A DNA stretch of 35,493 nucleotides from Oxalobacteraceae bacterium (GCA_947464955.1 CANHZI010000030.1:1-35493), one strand, 5' to 3'. Positions 17,301 to 25,951 are shown, counted from the stretch's first letter. The notes: generated from the sequence alone by a model not told the origin. Program-made: numbers and translations.

Positions 17301-17972
17301 ATGAATTCACATCCTCCCATCAAAACAAGTAATCGTGCTTCTCGGACCGATGGTCAAGAAGCACGTGATCGTCTATTTACATGCGCACTTCAACTATTTG
17401 CGGAGAAAGGCTACGCCAAGACTTCGACTCGCGAGTTGGCGCAGGCTGCGCAAGTGAACATATCTGCCATTAGTTACTATTTCGGTGATAAAGCACAGCT
17501 GTATCGTAGTGTTTTTAATGACGCGCGCTGCAATCCGAATATCGATCCCGCCTTCTTTGATGATCAAGACTTGAGCTTAGGCGACGGCATTACCGGCATG
17601 ATGCGGGTGTTTGGTGACAGCATGAAGCAGGGTGAGTTGGCGCAAAATTGTTTGAAGTTACACATCCGTGAGATGTTGGAGCCAACGGGGCTGTGGACCG
17701 AAGAAATCGAGACGCAAATCAAACCAGCACATCAAGCGTTTGTACGTTTTTTGGCGCGACATATTTCTCAAAAACGCGTCGATGACGATATGCACAGACT
17801 CGCTTTCGCGATCTCTGGTTTGGCTCTGACGATGATGGTCAACGGTGACGTCATTATGGCAGTGCGACCAAGTTTGATTAGTAAAAGCAAGGCCATCGAC
17901 GATTACGTTGAGAGGCTGAGTGGGTATGCGCTTGCGATGTGTGAAAGCGAAACCAAAAGAAGAAATACTTAA
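17301..17972 (+). CDS. TetR-family repressor, CecR/YbiH-like (DUF1956 C-terminal domain)
   Basis: A 223-residue regulator. Residues about 20-66 are the TetR helix-turn-helix (ARDRLFTCALQLFAEKGYAK, then VNISAISYYFGDKAQLYRSVF). The C-terminal half with LKLHIREMLEPTGLW and FVRFLARHI resembles the CecR/DUF1956 ligand-binding domain. CecR-type genes commonly sit beside efflux genes, as here: an RND adaptor and pump follow on the same strand. No Shine-Dalgarno precedes the ATG, and a -10-like TACACT lies only 7 bp away, so the message may be leaderless. It probably represses itself and perhaps the pump genes. Confidence 0.9.
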   Translation: MNSHPPIKTSNRASRTDGQEARDRLFTCALQLFAEKGYAKTSTRELAQAAQVNISAISYYFGDKAQLYRSVFNDARCNPNIDPAFFDDQDLSLGDGITGMMRVFGDSMKQGELAQNCLKLHIREMLEPTGLWTEEIETQIKPAHQAFVRFLARHISQKRVDDDMHRLAFAISGLALTMMVNGDVIMAVRPSLISKSKAIDDYVERLSGYALAMCESETKRRNT

Positions 17973-17979
17973 TGAAAGA

Positions 17980-18006
17980 ACGAGATCGCACAAGTTTGTG
18001 CCTCGT
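17980..18006 (+). other. Hairpin between the TetR gene and the RND adaptor gene
   Basis: GCACAA (17988-17993) and TTGTGC (17996-18001) pair around GT, and the outer ACGAG (17980-17984) pairs with CTCGT (18002-18006), leaving a 3-nt bulge ATC on the left. No T tract follows, so it is not an ordinary terminator. It may adjust expression between repressor and pump, or be a second operator-like dyad. Confidence 0.5.
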
Positions 18007-18047
18007 GCTGCGAAAAGATTTTGAAATTGAATAAAAAGGAAATGATG

Positions 18048-19277
18048 ATGAAACAAGTCAAGCGTACTCCGCATCTTCTGAAACATTCTCAACTGCTGAT
18101 GATGCTGGCATTGTCCAGTATGGTGGTGATGTCGCCTAGCTTTGCTCAAAGTTCAGCGAATTCAAGTGCCACATCAAGCTCGTCAAGCGCATCAAGCAAA
18201 GTTGCGGCAACGAGTAAACCTGCGTTGACGGTGACAGTGACGCAGGTGGGAAGCGGGCAAATGACGACTCGCTTGACGGCCAATGGCAGTATCGCGGCTT
18301 GGCAGGAAGCAAGTATAGGCTCCGAATCTAACGGTCTTCGTATCTCAGAAATCTATGTCAACGTCGGTGATGGCGTTAAGAAAGGACAACTGCTGGCCAG
18401 CTTTGCTAGTGAATCGGTGCAAGCTGACCTCGCCCAAGCAAAAGCGGCTCTAGCAGAGGCGGAAGCGACTGCCAGTGAGGCGATCACGAATGCAGATCGT
18501 GCTAGAGGCCTGCAAGCGAGCGGTGCCATTAGTAAGCAACAAATCGGCCAATACTTCACTGCGGAAACCACTGCAAAAGCACGTGTCAATGCGGCGAAAG
18601 CCGTACTCGATGTACAGCAATTACGAATGAAGTACACGCAAGTAGTGGCGCCTGATCATGGCACTATTTCAGCGCGCATGGCGACGGTAGGTGCGGTCGT
18701 TGGTGCGGGCGCCGAATTGTTTCGAATGATACGTCAAGGCCGTCTGGAATGGCGGGCGGAAGTAACCTCGGCTGAACTGAGTAAGTTATCGACGGGTATG
18801 CCCGTCACAGTATATGCCCCCAATGGCGAACAAGCGGCAGGTAAAGTGAGAATGGTTGCACCTACGGTTGACCTAAATAATCGTACTGGCCTCGTGTATG
18901 TCGATGTCATTCTACCCAAAGAAAAACAAGCTGCAAACGCTTTCAAACCCGGCATGTTCGCGCGTGGAGAATTTCAATTAGGAAGTTCACAGGCGATAAC
19001 GATCCCCCAGCAGGCAGTGGTGGTGCGCGATGGTTTCAGCTATGTGTTTAAGCTGAATCCAGATCAGCGGGTGACGCAGGTGAAGGTGCAGACAGGGCGT
19101 CGTATGGTCGTCAATGGTATAGAGCAAATCGAAGTCTTATCCGGTATCAATTCGGGTGTACAAATTGCTGCCAGTGGCGTCGGTTTCTTAAATGATGACG
19201 ACTTGGTGAAATTGGTAAATGCCGCGCCCGCCACCAATTCGGCACCTGCAGTGAACCCAACTGCTGCCAAGAAGTAA
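18048..19277 (+). CDS. RND efflux periplasmic adaptor (membrane fusion protein)
   Basis: A 409-residue adaptor of the AcrA/HlyD type that links an inner-membrane RND pump to an outer-membrane channel. The ATG at 18048 lies 7 nt after AAGGA; neighbouring ATGs (18042, 18045) and a TTG (18021) are alternatives. A signal peptide (about 1-35, ending SFAQ) is followed by a Ser/Ala-rich linker. The lipoyl-like half-motif ISEIYVNVGDGVKKGQLLASF, an alpha-helical hairpin (about 115-190) rich in Ala, then beta-barrel and membrane-proximal domains (VTVYAPNGEQAAGKVRMVAP, ITIPQQAVVVRDG) follow in family order. It is 9 nt ahead of the pump gene. Confidence 0.92.
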   Translation: MKQVKRTPHLLKHSQLLMMLALSSMVVMSPSFAQSSANSSATSSSSSASSKVAATSKPALTVTVTQVGSGQMTTRLTANGSIAAWQEASIGSESNGLRISEIYVNVGDGVKKGQLLASFASESVQADLAQAKAALAEAEATASEAITNADRARGLQASGAISKQQIGQYFTAETTAKARVNAAKAVLDVQQLRMKYTQVVAPDHGTISARMATVGAVVGAGAELFRMIRQGRLEWRAEVTSAELSKLSTGMPVTVYAPNGEQAAGKVRMVAPTVDLNNRTGLVYVDVILPKEKQAANAFKPGMFARGEFQLGSSQAITIPQQAVVVRDGFSYVFKLNPDQRVTQVKVQTGRRMVVNGIEQIEVLSGINSGVQIAASGVGFLNDDDLVKLVNAAPATNSAPAVNPTAAKK

Positions 19278-19286
19278 GGGGCAAGC

Positions 19287-22200
19287 ATGAACTTTTCTAC
19301 GCTTTCAATCAAGAATCCTATCCCCGCGATTATGTTATTTGCCTTGCTGAGTCTAGCAGGGATATTGGCATTTCGCAGTACGATCGTTCAAGATTTTCCG
19401 GATATCGAACTGCCCTTGGTGACGGTGAACGCCAGCTTGCCTGGCGCGGCGCCAGCACAATTAGAAACCGAAGTTGCGCGCAAGATCGAAGATTCGGTGG
19501 CGACTTTGCAGGGTGTGAAGAATGTTTACACCAATGTCCTTGACGGTAATGTGACGATTACAGTTGAGTTTATATTGGAAAAAGTGTTATCAGATGCCGT
19601 CAATGAAGTGCGTGATGCGGTGGCTGCGGTGAGAGCAGATTTGCCGAGCGAAATGCGAGACCCGACGGTGACTAAAATGTCGACGGCGGGCCGCGTCATT
19701 ATGACTTATACCGTCGAGGCGGCGGCACCAGAAAAAGGACGCGAACATGTGCTAGGTGAGAATTCGACTCCGGACGTGCAAGACCTTAGCTGGTTTGTTG
19801 ATAATACAGTCTCTAAACGTTTGCGCTCAGTTGCTGGTGTTGGAGCGGTCAAACGTATGGGTGGTGTCAATCGTGAAATCCGTGTCGAGTTGAATGCCGA
19901 CAAAATGGCGGCGCTAAATGTCTCTGCGGTGGACGTTTCTCGTCGTCTCAAAATCGTACAAAAAGAAGCACCTGGCGGTCGTGGAGATATCAGTGGAGCG
20001 GAGCAAGCGGTGCGTACGATCGCTACTGTCAAAACGGCGGAAGAGTTGGCGCAACTCGATATTCCTTTACCTGATGGTCGACATCTACGTTTAGATCAAG
20101 TCGCTACTGTCACTGATACAGTGAGCGAACCGCGATCTCGAGCGAGTTTTAATGGGCGCGATGTCGTTGGTTTTGAAATTTTCAGAACCAAAGGAGCCTC
20201 CGAAGTTGATGTCGCCAAAGGCGCACGAGCAGCGGTCGCAGAGCTACAGAAAAATCATCCTCAGTTCTTGTTTAAACAAGCGATTGATAATGCGCAGCCG
20301 GTAGAAGAAAATTTCAAAGGTTCAATGGAATTGTTATATGAAGGTGCTTTACTTGCCGTCTTGGTGGTGTGGTGGTTCCTGCGGGATTGGCGTTCGACTT
20401 TGGTGGCGGCAGCCGCATTGCCTTTATCGGTGATACCAACCTTCCTCGGCCTGAAGTATTTTGGTTATACCTTGAATACAGTCACTTTGTTATCTCTGGC
20501 ATTGGTGGTCGGTGTCTTAGTTGATGATGCCATCGTTGAAATCGAGAATATCGCACGCCATTTGCAGATGGGGAAAACGCCGATGCAGGCAGCCACTGAA
20601 GCCGCAGACGAGATCGGTATGGCCGTGATTGCGACAACCTTCGCCTTAGTAGCCGTATTCTTGCCCACCGCATTTATGGGCGGTGTGCCAGGACTATTTT
20701 TTAAACAATTTGGATGGACTGCGGTGATCGCGATTCTCGCATCCTTGGTGGTGGCGCGATTGTTGACACCGATGATGGCTGCGTACATTTTGAAGGCGGT
20801 AGGGCCTGGTGAAAACGGTGCTCATCATGCGCCGAAAGACAGTCGCATGATGCAAATGTATATGCGAACCATGCAATGGTGCTTACGTCATCGTTTCATC
20901 ACAGTCGCATCTGCTGCGGTATTTTTCGTTGCTTCAATTGCTTTGGTGGGTTTGTTGCCAACTGGTTTTGTGCCGCCGTCTGATCGTGCGCAAACGCAAG
21001 TCAACGTCGAACTTCCGCCGGGAAGTACCTTGGCAGAAACTAGTGCAATCGCAGAGCAAGCGCGTATTCAAATTATGTCGGTCAAAGGTATTACTGGAGT
21101 CTTTAGCTCGATTGGTGGTGGTTCAAGCGGTGATGCGTTCGCTCCAGGTGCAGCAGCAGAGGCGCGTCGCGCCGTGTTAACTGTGACTGCTGTACATCGC
21201 GATCAGCGTAAGGAATCGATGTCAGATATTGATAATTTGATTCGAACCAAGTTGAGCGAATTGCCTGGCGCACGTTTCTCGGTCGGGCCTTTGGATACGG
21301 GTGTGAAATTACAGTTGGTATTGAAGAGTGAAGATCCGGTTGCCTTACTCGATACCGCAAAAAAAGTGGAGAGGGAATTACGTACCTTGAAAGGCGTCGG
21401 CAATATTAGTTCGAGCGCGTCCTTGGTGCGACCTGAAATTATTGTCCGTCCTGATATGGCGAAAGCGGCTGATCTTGGTGTGACAGCAGAAAGCATAGGC
21501 GAAACCGTGCGGGTCGCGACGGCTGGTGACTACGACATGGCATTGTCGAAGATGAATCTCGCCCAAAGGCAAGTGCCAATACGCGTTAAGCTGCCCAATG
21601 AGGTGCGTGCCGATCTTGCTGCGATTGAACGCTTAACCGTGCCAGGAAAACATGGACCGGTGATGTTGGCGAGCGTGGCGACGGTCACCATGGAATCCGG
21701 ACCTGCACAAATTGATCGCTTGAATCGTAGTCGCAATGTGACTTTGGATGTAGAGTTGGGCGGCCGTCAATTAGGCGAAGTTAATGAAGAGGCGCGTGCT
21801 TTGCCGACCATGAAGAATTTGCCGCCATCGGTCAGTATTGCCGAACTCGGTGATGCACAGGAAATGCAAGCGCTGTTTGCCAGTTTTGGTATCGCGATGT
21901 TAATTGGGGTGTTGTGTATTTATGGCGTCTTGGTTTTGTTGTTTAAAGACTTCTTGCAACCTGTGACGATTTTGGCTGCTTTGCCACTCAGTATTGGTGG
22001 TGCTTTCGTTGCCCTGTTGATTACGGGACGAGCGCTCTCTATGCCGTCGATGATAGGCTTGATTATGCTGATGGGTATCGTCACTAAAAATTCTATCCTC
22101 TTAGTTGATTACGCCATCATCGCTCGTAATGAGGGAATGGCGCGTTTTGCGGCTTTAGTCGATGCCTGTCACAAACGTAGTCGCCCGATTATCATGACGA

Positions 22201-22436
22201 CGATTGCGATGGGTGCCGGTATGATGCCGTTGGCGCTAGGCTGGGGCGCCGATCCTAGTTTCCGATCACCGATGGCGATCGCCGTGATCGGTGGTTTGAT
22301 TACTTCCACTTTGCTAAGTTTGTTGGTGGTGCCTGCGGTGTTCACTTACGTCGATGACTTTGAACACTTTATGAAACGCCGATTTTCAAGGAAGGTTCCA
22401 TCACCAACAGGGATCGAACTTGCAGAAAAATTGTGA
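19287..22436 (+). CDS. RND efflux pump, inner-membrane permease (AcrB/HAE1 type)
   Basis: A 1049-residue proton-driven transporter of the usual AcrB length, with an AAGGGG site. The N-terminus shows a first TM (IPAIMLFALLSLAGILAF) and QDFPDIELPLV. TM4 contains the proton-relay pair Asp413/Asp414 (VGVLVDDAIVEIENI); the TM10 lysine is Lys934 (GIVTKNSILLVDYAI). Two large periplasmic loops, between TM1-TM2 and TM7-TM8, are present. Substrates cannot be told from sequence. No outer-membrane TolC-like gene is in the cluster, so it must borrow one elsewhere. With the adaptor and CecR-like repressor it forms a regulated efflux module. Confidence 0.95.
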   Translation: MNFSTLSIKNPIPAIMLFALLSLAGILAFRSTIVQDFPDIELPLVTVNASLPGAAPAQLETEVARKIEDSVATLQGVKNVYTNVLDGNVTITVEFILEKVLSDAVNEVRDAVAAVRADLPSEMRDPTVTKMSTAGRVIMTYTVEAAAPEKGREHVLGENSTPDVQDLSWFVDNTVSKRLRSVAGVGAVKRMGGVNREIRVELNADKMAALNVSAVDVSRRLKIVQKEAPGGRGDISGAEQAVRTIATVKTAEELAQLDIPLPDGRHLRLDQVATVTDTVSEPRSRASFNGRDVVGFEIFRTKGASEVDVAKGARAAVAELQKNHPQFLFKQAIDNAQPVEENFKGSMELLYEGALLAVLVVWWFLRDWRSTLVAAAALPLSVIPTFLGLKYFGYTLNTVTLLSLALVVGVLVDDAIVEIENIARHLQMGKTPMQAATEAADEIGMAVIATTFALVAVFLPTAFMGGVPGLFFKQFGWTAVIAILASLVVARLLTPMMAAYILKAVGPGENGAHHAPKDSRMMQMYMRTMQWCLRHRFITVASAAVFFVASIALVGLLPTGFVPPSDRAQTQVNVELPPGSTLAETSAIAEQARIQIMSVKGITGVFSSIGGGSSGDAFAPGAAAEARRAVLTVTAVHRDQRKESMSDIDNLIRTKLSELPGARFSVGPLDTGVKLQLVLKSEDPVALLDTAKKVERELRTLKGVGNISSSASLVRPEIIVRPDMAKAADLGVTAESIGETVRVATAGDYDMALSKMNLAQRQVPIRVKLPNEVRADLAAIERLTVPGKHGPVMLASVATVTMESGPAQIDRLNRSRNVTLDVELGGRQLGEVNEEARALPTMKNLPPSVSIAELGDAQEMQALFASFGIAMLIGVLCIYGVLVLLFKDFLQPVTILAALPLSIGGAFVALLITGRALSMPSMIGLIMLMGIVTKNSILLVDYAIIARNEGMARFAALVDACHKRSRPIIMTTIAMGAGMMPLALGWGADPSFRSPMAIAVIGGLITSTLLSLLVVPAVFTYVDDFEHFMKRRFSRKVPSPTGIELAEKL

Positions 22437-22447
22437 TGTGTAGAATT

Positions 22448-22475
22448 GGGGCGCTACATCTGAATGTAGCGCTCC
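22448..22475 (+). terminator. Hairpin after the RND pump gene, weak terminator
   Basis: GCGCTACAT (22451-22459) pairs perfectly with ATGTAGCGC (22464-22472) around CTGA, with a G-T and two G-C pairs outside, giving a 12-bp RNA stem that starts 11 nt after the pump stop. The following sequence (ATTTGATTGTTGTT) is T-rich but broken, so termination may be partial. It leads directly into a 13-bp repeat array. Confidence 0.65.
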
Positions 22476-22478
22476 ATT

Positions 22479-22556
22479 TGATTGTTGTTCGAATTTATTG
22501 CTCGATTTAGTTGCTCGAATTAATTGCTAGATTTTATTGCTCGAATTCTCGAATCG
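22479..22556. repeat. Array of six degenerate 13-bp tandem repeats (first array)
   Basis: Consecutive 13-mers are TGATTGTTGTTCG, AATTTATTGCTCG, ATTTAGTTGCTCG, AATTAATTGCTAG, ATTTTATTGCTCG and AATTCTCGAATCG, with a near-constant TTGCTCG. The array lies between the pump gene and the convergent M56 gene and supplies the stop codon and last few codons of the latter (22534 on). A second array with the same period and related core is at 28791-28881. Confidence 0.8.
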
Positions 22557-24147
22557 CCCATGCAATTTCGTTCAAGACTTCTTGAGTTGCTTGATTACTT
22601 TCACTTCTAAGCGCTTGTTTTAATATCGGCAGGGTTTGTGCATCCGCCAAATCACCCAAGGCATGAGCAGTCCGTTGACGCACAATAGGAGAGGGATCAG
22701 AGAGCAAAGGCGCGATCTTCTCGGCCCAAGATTTTTCGCCAAAGTCACCGATAGCGCCAACAGCTTCGGCTCGTAGTAGAGCTTCTGGGTCTTTCAATAG
22801 AATCGAAATCACCGGAAGTGTTTCGAAAAAACGCATTTCACTCAAGCCCCATAAGGCCAAACGACGGACCGTAGGATCATCATCATGCAAGGCCAAAATT
22901 AGCATGGGGATGGCGCTGCGTTGTTTAAAGCTATCTGAACCTTCGCTGCGTCGCTCATTGAAATTACGGTGACGTATCGCCTGTGCCAAAACACGAAAGT
23001 TGTCATTGTTCAGTGTCTCAAGTTGCTGCGCCACTTCGTCGGCAACGCGTCTCGGTGCTGCGGAATGTGTCAAGCTACTCTCGAATAATTGTCTTGGCCA
23101 TTGTATCTGTTCGCCCACGAGACTCAATGAGGCACTGACGAAGAGCATCAGTATGCTAACAATGATACCTAGCGTCCAATCGCGTTTGGTGACCGGCGTT
23201 CTCGCTTGCTCGGTGCTCAAAATATGGACGATGCGTTGATAAAGGCTGCTGCCTTTAGCAGCTAAATTCATCATTATACTTCTTTGCTTATCCTCCGCAC
23301 GCGAGACCTCAATCAGTATCTGTGCATAGTTGGACGCTTTTCCACCCATGCGTAAGACGGTATTGTCGGCGGCACATTCCAATTGATAGCGGAATTGTTT
23401 ATGCAATAGCCAGATCATCGGATGAAACCAATAAATGGCACACATAACTCGCATCACGATCACACACAGCCAATCATGATGCACAATATGAGCCAGCTCG
23501 TGTCTGAGGATATCATCTGGCTCATGTTGCTGAAAACTGTTGGTGTCAATGACGATCGTGTGGTTCCATATGCCCCAGCTGACAGGCGAGGAGAATCGAT
23601 CAGAAACTGCTAAATGTATCGGTCGCTGAATTCCAAATTGACTCTGCAGTTGTTGCAGTCTGTCTGCCCATAGATAATGGCGCGCGAGATGAAATTCAGC
23701 ATCCATCGATTGCGGCAGTGGGTCTTGTGAACGAAGGAGTTTGACGATGCTTAGCGTGATTCTCAACACCAGAAAGGAGGCGATGACCCCATATGATGTG
23801 AGAAAAATAGTGATTGAACTGAAGGATGATTCAGTAGATTTCAGCTCACTCGCTTGGTAAGCCAATTGCGGTAAGTTAGGGATATCGAGTGCACCATCAC
23901 TGATCGCCGATAAGGCCAAGGGTGCTTGCACTTTGAGCTGCGGAATAAGATCCCAGTTGTGCAGAATCGCAAATGGGGCGAGACATAAATAGAGCAAGGA
24001 GATGCGTACAACTAGAGCACGCTTGTCTGCCGAACCGAATCGAACAATACCCTGAAATGCAATGACGATAGCGAGAACTAAGCTGATTTTCCCGATGGCG
24101 TTGATGGCATCTAATAGGCTAATGTGTTCGATTCCGTAGGATGGCAT
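22534..24147 (-). CDS. BlaR1/MecR1-like M56 membrane metallopeptidase with C-terminal HEAT repeats
   Basis: A 537-residue membrane protein. Residues 1-200 contain TM segments near 17-37, 45-65 and 110-135. The zinc motif HELAH (216-220) lies in DDILRHELAHIVHHDW, and QLECAADNTVL supplies the third ligand region, as in M56 peptidases. A last TM lies near 330-350 (TLGIIVSILMLFVSASLSLV). After it, residues about 395-535 form HEAT-like repeats (PMLILALHDDDPTVRRLALWGL, and similar) instead of the penicillin-binding sensor of BlaR1. Its ATG overlaps the blaI-type stop by 1 nt, so it is translationally coupled. It likely senses an envelope signal and triggers repressor cleavage. Confidence 0.88.
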   Translation of the reverse strand: MPSYGIEHISLLDAINAIGKISLVLAIVIAFQGIVRFGSADKRALVVRISLLYLCLAPFAILHNWDLIPQLKVQAPLALSAISDGALDIPNLPQLAYQASELKSTESSFSSITIFLTSYGVIASFLVLRITLSIVKLLRSQDPLPQSMDAEFHLARHYLWADRLQQLQSQFGIQRPIHLAVSDRFSSPVSWGIWNHTIVIDTNSFQQHEPDDILRHELAHIVHHDWLCVIVMRVMCAIYWFHPMIWLLHKQFRYQLECAADNTVLRMGGKASNYAQILIEVSRAEDKQRSIMMNLAAKGSSLYQRIVHILSTEQARTPVTKRDWTLGIIVSILMLFVSASLSLVGEQIQWPRQLFESSLTHSAAPRRVADEVAQQLETLNNDNFRVLAQAIRHRNFNERRSEGSDSFKQRSAIPMLILALHDDDPTVRRLALWGLSEMRFFETLPVISILLKDPEALLRAEAVGAIGDFGEKSWAEKIAPLLSDPSPIVRQRTAHALGDLADAQTLPILKQALRSESNQATQEVLNEIAWAIREFEQ

Positions 24148-24533
24148 TAACGGCCTTCTTTTCTTGCTTTATCGATCAAGGCTTGCAATTGGTCGATGTC
24201 TTTAGTGCTCAGTTTATCCGCCATGCCTAATAAGGCTGAAGCCGCGCTCGCTGGCGAATTGTCGAAAAACACACCGACTAATTTTTTCAACGCCGAATCC
24301 GCGACCACTTCCTTTTGTTCAATCGCCTGATAAATGTAGCGTTGAGCTTCTTCCCTGTGCGTCAATACACCTTTATCTTCAAGGCGTGCCAACATCGCAC
24401 GAATCGCCGAGTTACTAATTTCTTCGGTGAGTTCAGATTGAATCTGCGCAGCTGTCGCTTCGCCTAAGCGATAAATGACCTCAACGATTTGACGTTCGCG
24501 CCATGGAAGATCTTCAATTCTCGTTTTTTCCAT
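24147..24533 (-). CDS. BlaI/MecI/CopY-family transcriptional repressor
   Basis: A 128-residue repressor of usual size. The winged helix (about 8-75; LPWRERQIVEVIYRLGEATA, then SNSAIRAMLARLEDKGVLTH) matches the Penicillinase_R family. A C-terminal dimerisation helix region (85-125) follows. These repressors bind TAC-N4-GTA dyads and are inactivated by cleavage through the partner M56 protease, encoded next. No dyad is visible in the 69 bp before its own ATG, but two tandem ones lie upstream of the hydrolase gene that precedes it, suggesting it is transcribed from there. An AAGAG site lies about 10 nt before the ATG. Confidence 0.92.
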   Translation of the reverse strand: MEKTRIEDLPWRERQIVEVIYRLGEATAAQIQSELTEEISNSAIRAMLARLEDKGVLTHREEAQRYIYQAIEQKEVVADSALKKLVGVFFDNSPASAASALLGMADKLSTKDIDQLQALIDKARKEGR

Positions 24534-24602
24534 TTTCAGACTCTTGAGATAAAGTTTAAATGTTAAGTTTTCGTCCGACGAATTCGGTTACTCGTTTGCA
24601 GA

Positions 24603-25871
24603 CTATTTTGCGGATAAAGCTTGCTCGGCCTTTTTTAGATTGTTTTCATAGCCAAGTAGGGCTTTAGGGCTTCGCTGTGGGTTAGCTTTTCCTAGACGTA
24701 GCGCATGCTGAAACTGCATTTTTGCTTCTTCGAATTTGTTCAATGCAAGTAGTGCTTCACCATGACTATCGTAAGCATTATCCGACTGAGGAAAGCGTGC
24801 CACATTATACGCAAGCACGATTTCAGCCAATAGTGGTTTTTTTGCCTTTTCAAGCATGTCAAACCCAAGTTGATTGATTTCAGCTTCTGAGAATTGTGAA
24901 ACTTTGAGCGCCTCATTTAAGGTGCTTCTCGCATCTTGCGCCTTGTTTGCATTCAGTAGAGCATCGGCTTTCTCGAGCTCTGCCATCATTGTTTGGCGTG
25001 CTTTTTGTTTGGCAATTTGGCGCTCACGTTTTTGTGCTTCTTTGTCGATGTTGGTGATGACCAAATTGATCGTGTCAATCACCAAGTGTGGTTCGTCGAA
25101 TTGGATATGGTGACTGCTTTGATTCGTGACGATATGTGTACCGTTACTATACTGGGCGAATAGGCGTGCATGAAGCTCTCGTTTCACTGCAAGCGCTGGA
25201 GCAGTCTCTTGGTAGAAGGGATTATTTCTCGTAACTTGAGTTGAGGTAAGAATTGCCATCGGCATATCGGGAATCGCTGAACTTGTCGGCAGCTTAGCTT
25301 CATCGAAGATTTTTTGTACTAAAGCGAGATCGGCTTTTGCCGCTGGTGGGGCCATATTCTCGAGACGCTTTTGATCTTGGATGACTTTCTCTGGATTCAT
25401 TTTTTTAAGTTCGACTTCCAGAGTTTCATTGGCTGGGTCGACCAGAACAAAACCAGCAATTTGCTTTGGGTACTTCGCTGCAAACTCGCGAACCACCCAT
25501 CCACCGTAAGAATGTCCGACCAGAATAATCGGCGTTTTGATTTGCATCGCTTCAACTAATTGTTTTAACTCTTCAGTGTGTTGACTTAAGTTGAGTGCCT
25601 GTGGACGTGCTGGAGATTTCCCAATACCAGCGCGTGAGTACAGGACAATTTTTGCATGCTTAGTGATAGCAGGGGCGACCTTATGCCAAACGCTCAAATC
25701 GCTCATGAAGCCAGATTCGAAGATGACGGTGTAAGGTCCGTCGCCCGCTTCGAGGGTGTGAAGCTGACCGTTGTTGATGGGGACCATTTTTTCCGTTCCC
25801 TGCGCTGAAACTGCTGGAACGCCGAAGCAGTTAAGTGCTCCGATAAGAATGAGTGCAAATAAGTATTTCAT
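24603..25871 (-). CDS. Secreted alpha/beta hydrolase with C-terminal TPR-like region
   Basis: A 422-residue protein when started at 25871, which has AAAGGA upstream; the frame to 25916 lacks this. A signal peptide (about 1-24, ending VSA) precedes an alpha/beta hydrolase fold (about 28-265): oxyanion-loop region ESGFMSDLSVW, the nucleophile elbow GHSYGG with Ser121, VLVDPANE, and a late His in NQSSHHIQF. The acid is not placed with confidence. Residues about 275-420 are helical and TPR-like (LPLAEIVLAYNVARFP-type and EALLALNKFEEAKMQFQHAL). Substrate unknown; an esterase or lipase-like activity outside the cytoplasm is likely. It lies 69 bp ahead of the BlaI gene. Confidence 0.85.
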   Translation of the reverse strand: MKYLFALILIGALNCFGVPAVSAQGTEKMVPINNGQLHTLEAGDGPYTVIFESGFMSDLSVWHKVAPAITKHAKIVLYSRAGIGKSPARPQALNLSQHTEELKQLVEAMQIKTPIILVGHSYGGWVVREFAAKYPKQIAGFVLVDPANETLEVELKKMNPEKVIQDQKRLENMAPPAAKADLALVQKIFDEAKLPTSSAIPDMPMAILTSTQVTRNNPFYQETAPALAVKRELHARLFAQYSNGTHIVTNQSSHHIQFDEPHLVIDTINLVITNIDKEAQKRERQIAKQKARQTMMAELEKADALLNANKAQDARSTLNEALKVSQFSEAEINQLGFDMLEKAKKPLLAEIVLAYNVARFPQSDNAYDSHGEALLALNKFEEAKMQFQHALRLGKANPQRSPKALLGYENNLKKAEQALSAK

Positions 25872-25951
25872 GGCTGTCCTTTGTGGCATTGCATAATTGA
25901 ATTGTAGAGAATGCAACCGAGGAATCCTATGATGGCAAATCTCAAACTATT

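Noticed and set aside
18021-18047. TTG start adding nine residues to the RND adaptor
   Set aside because: AAGGA lies between it and the ATG at 18048, which fits a normal signal peptide.
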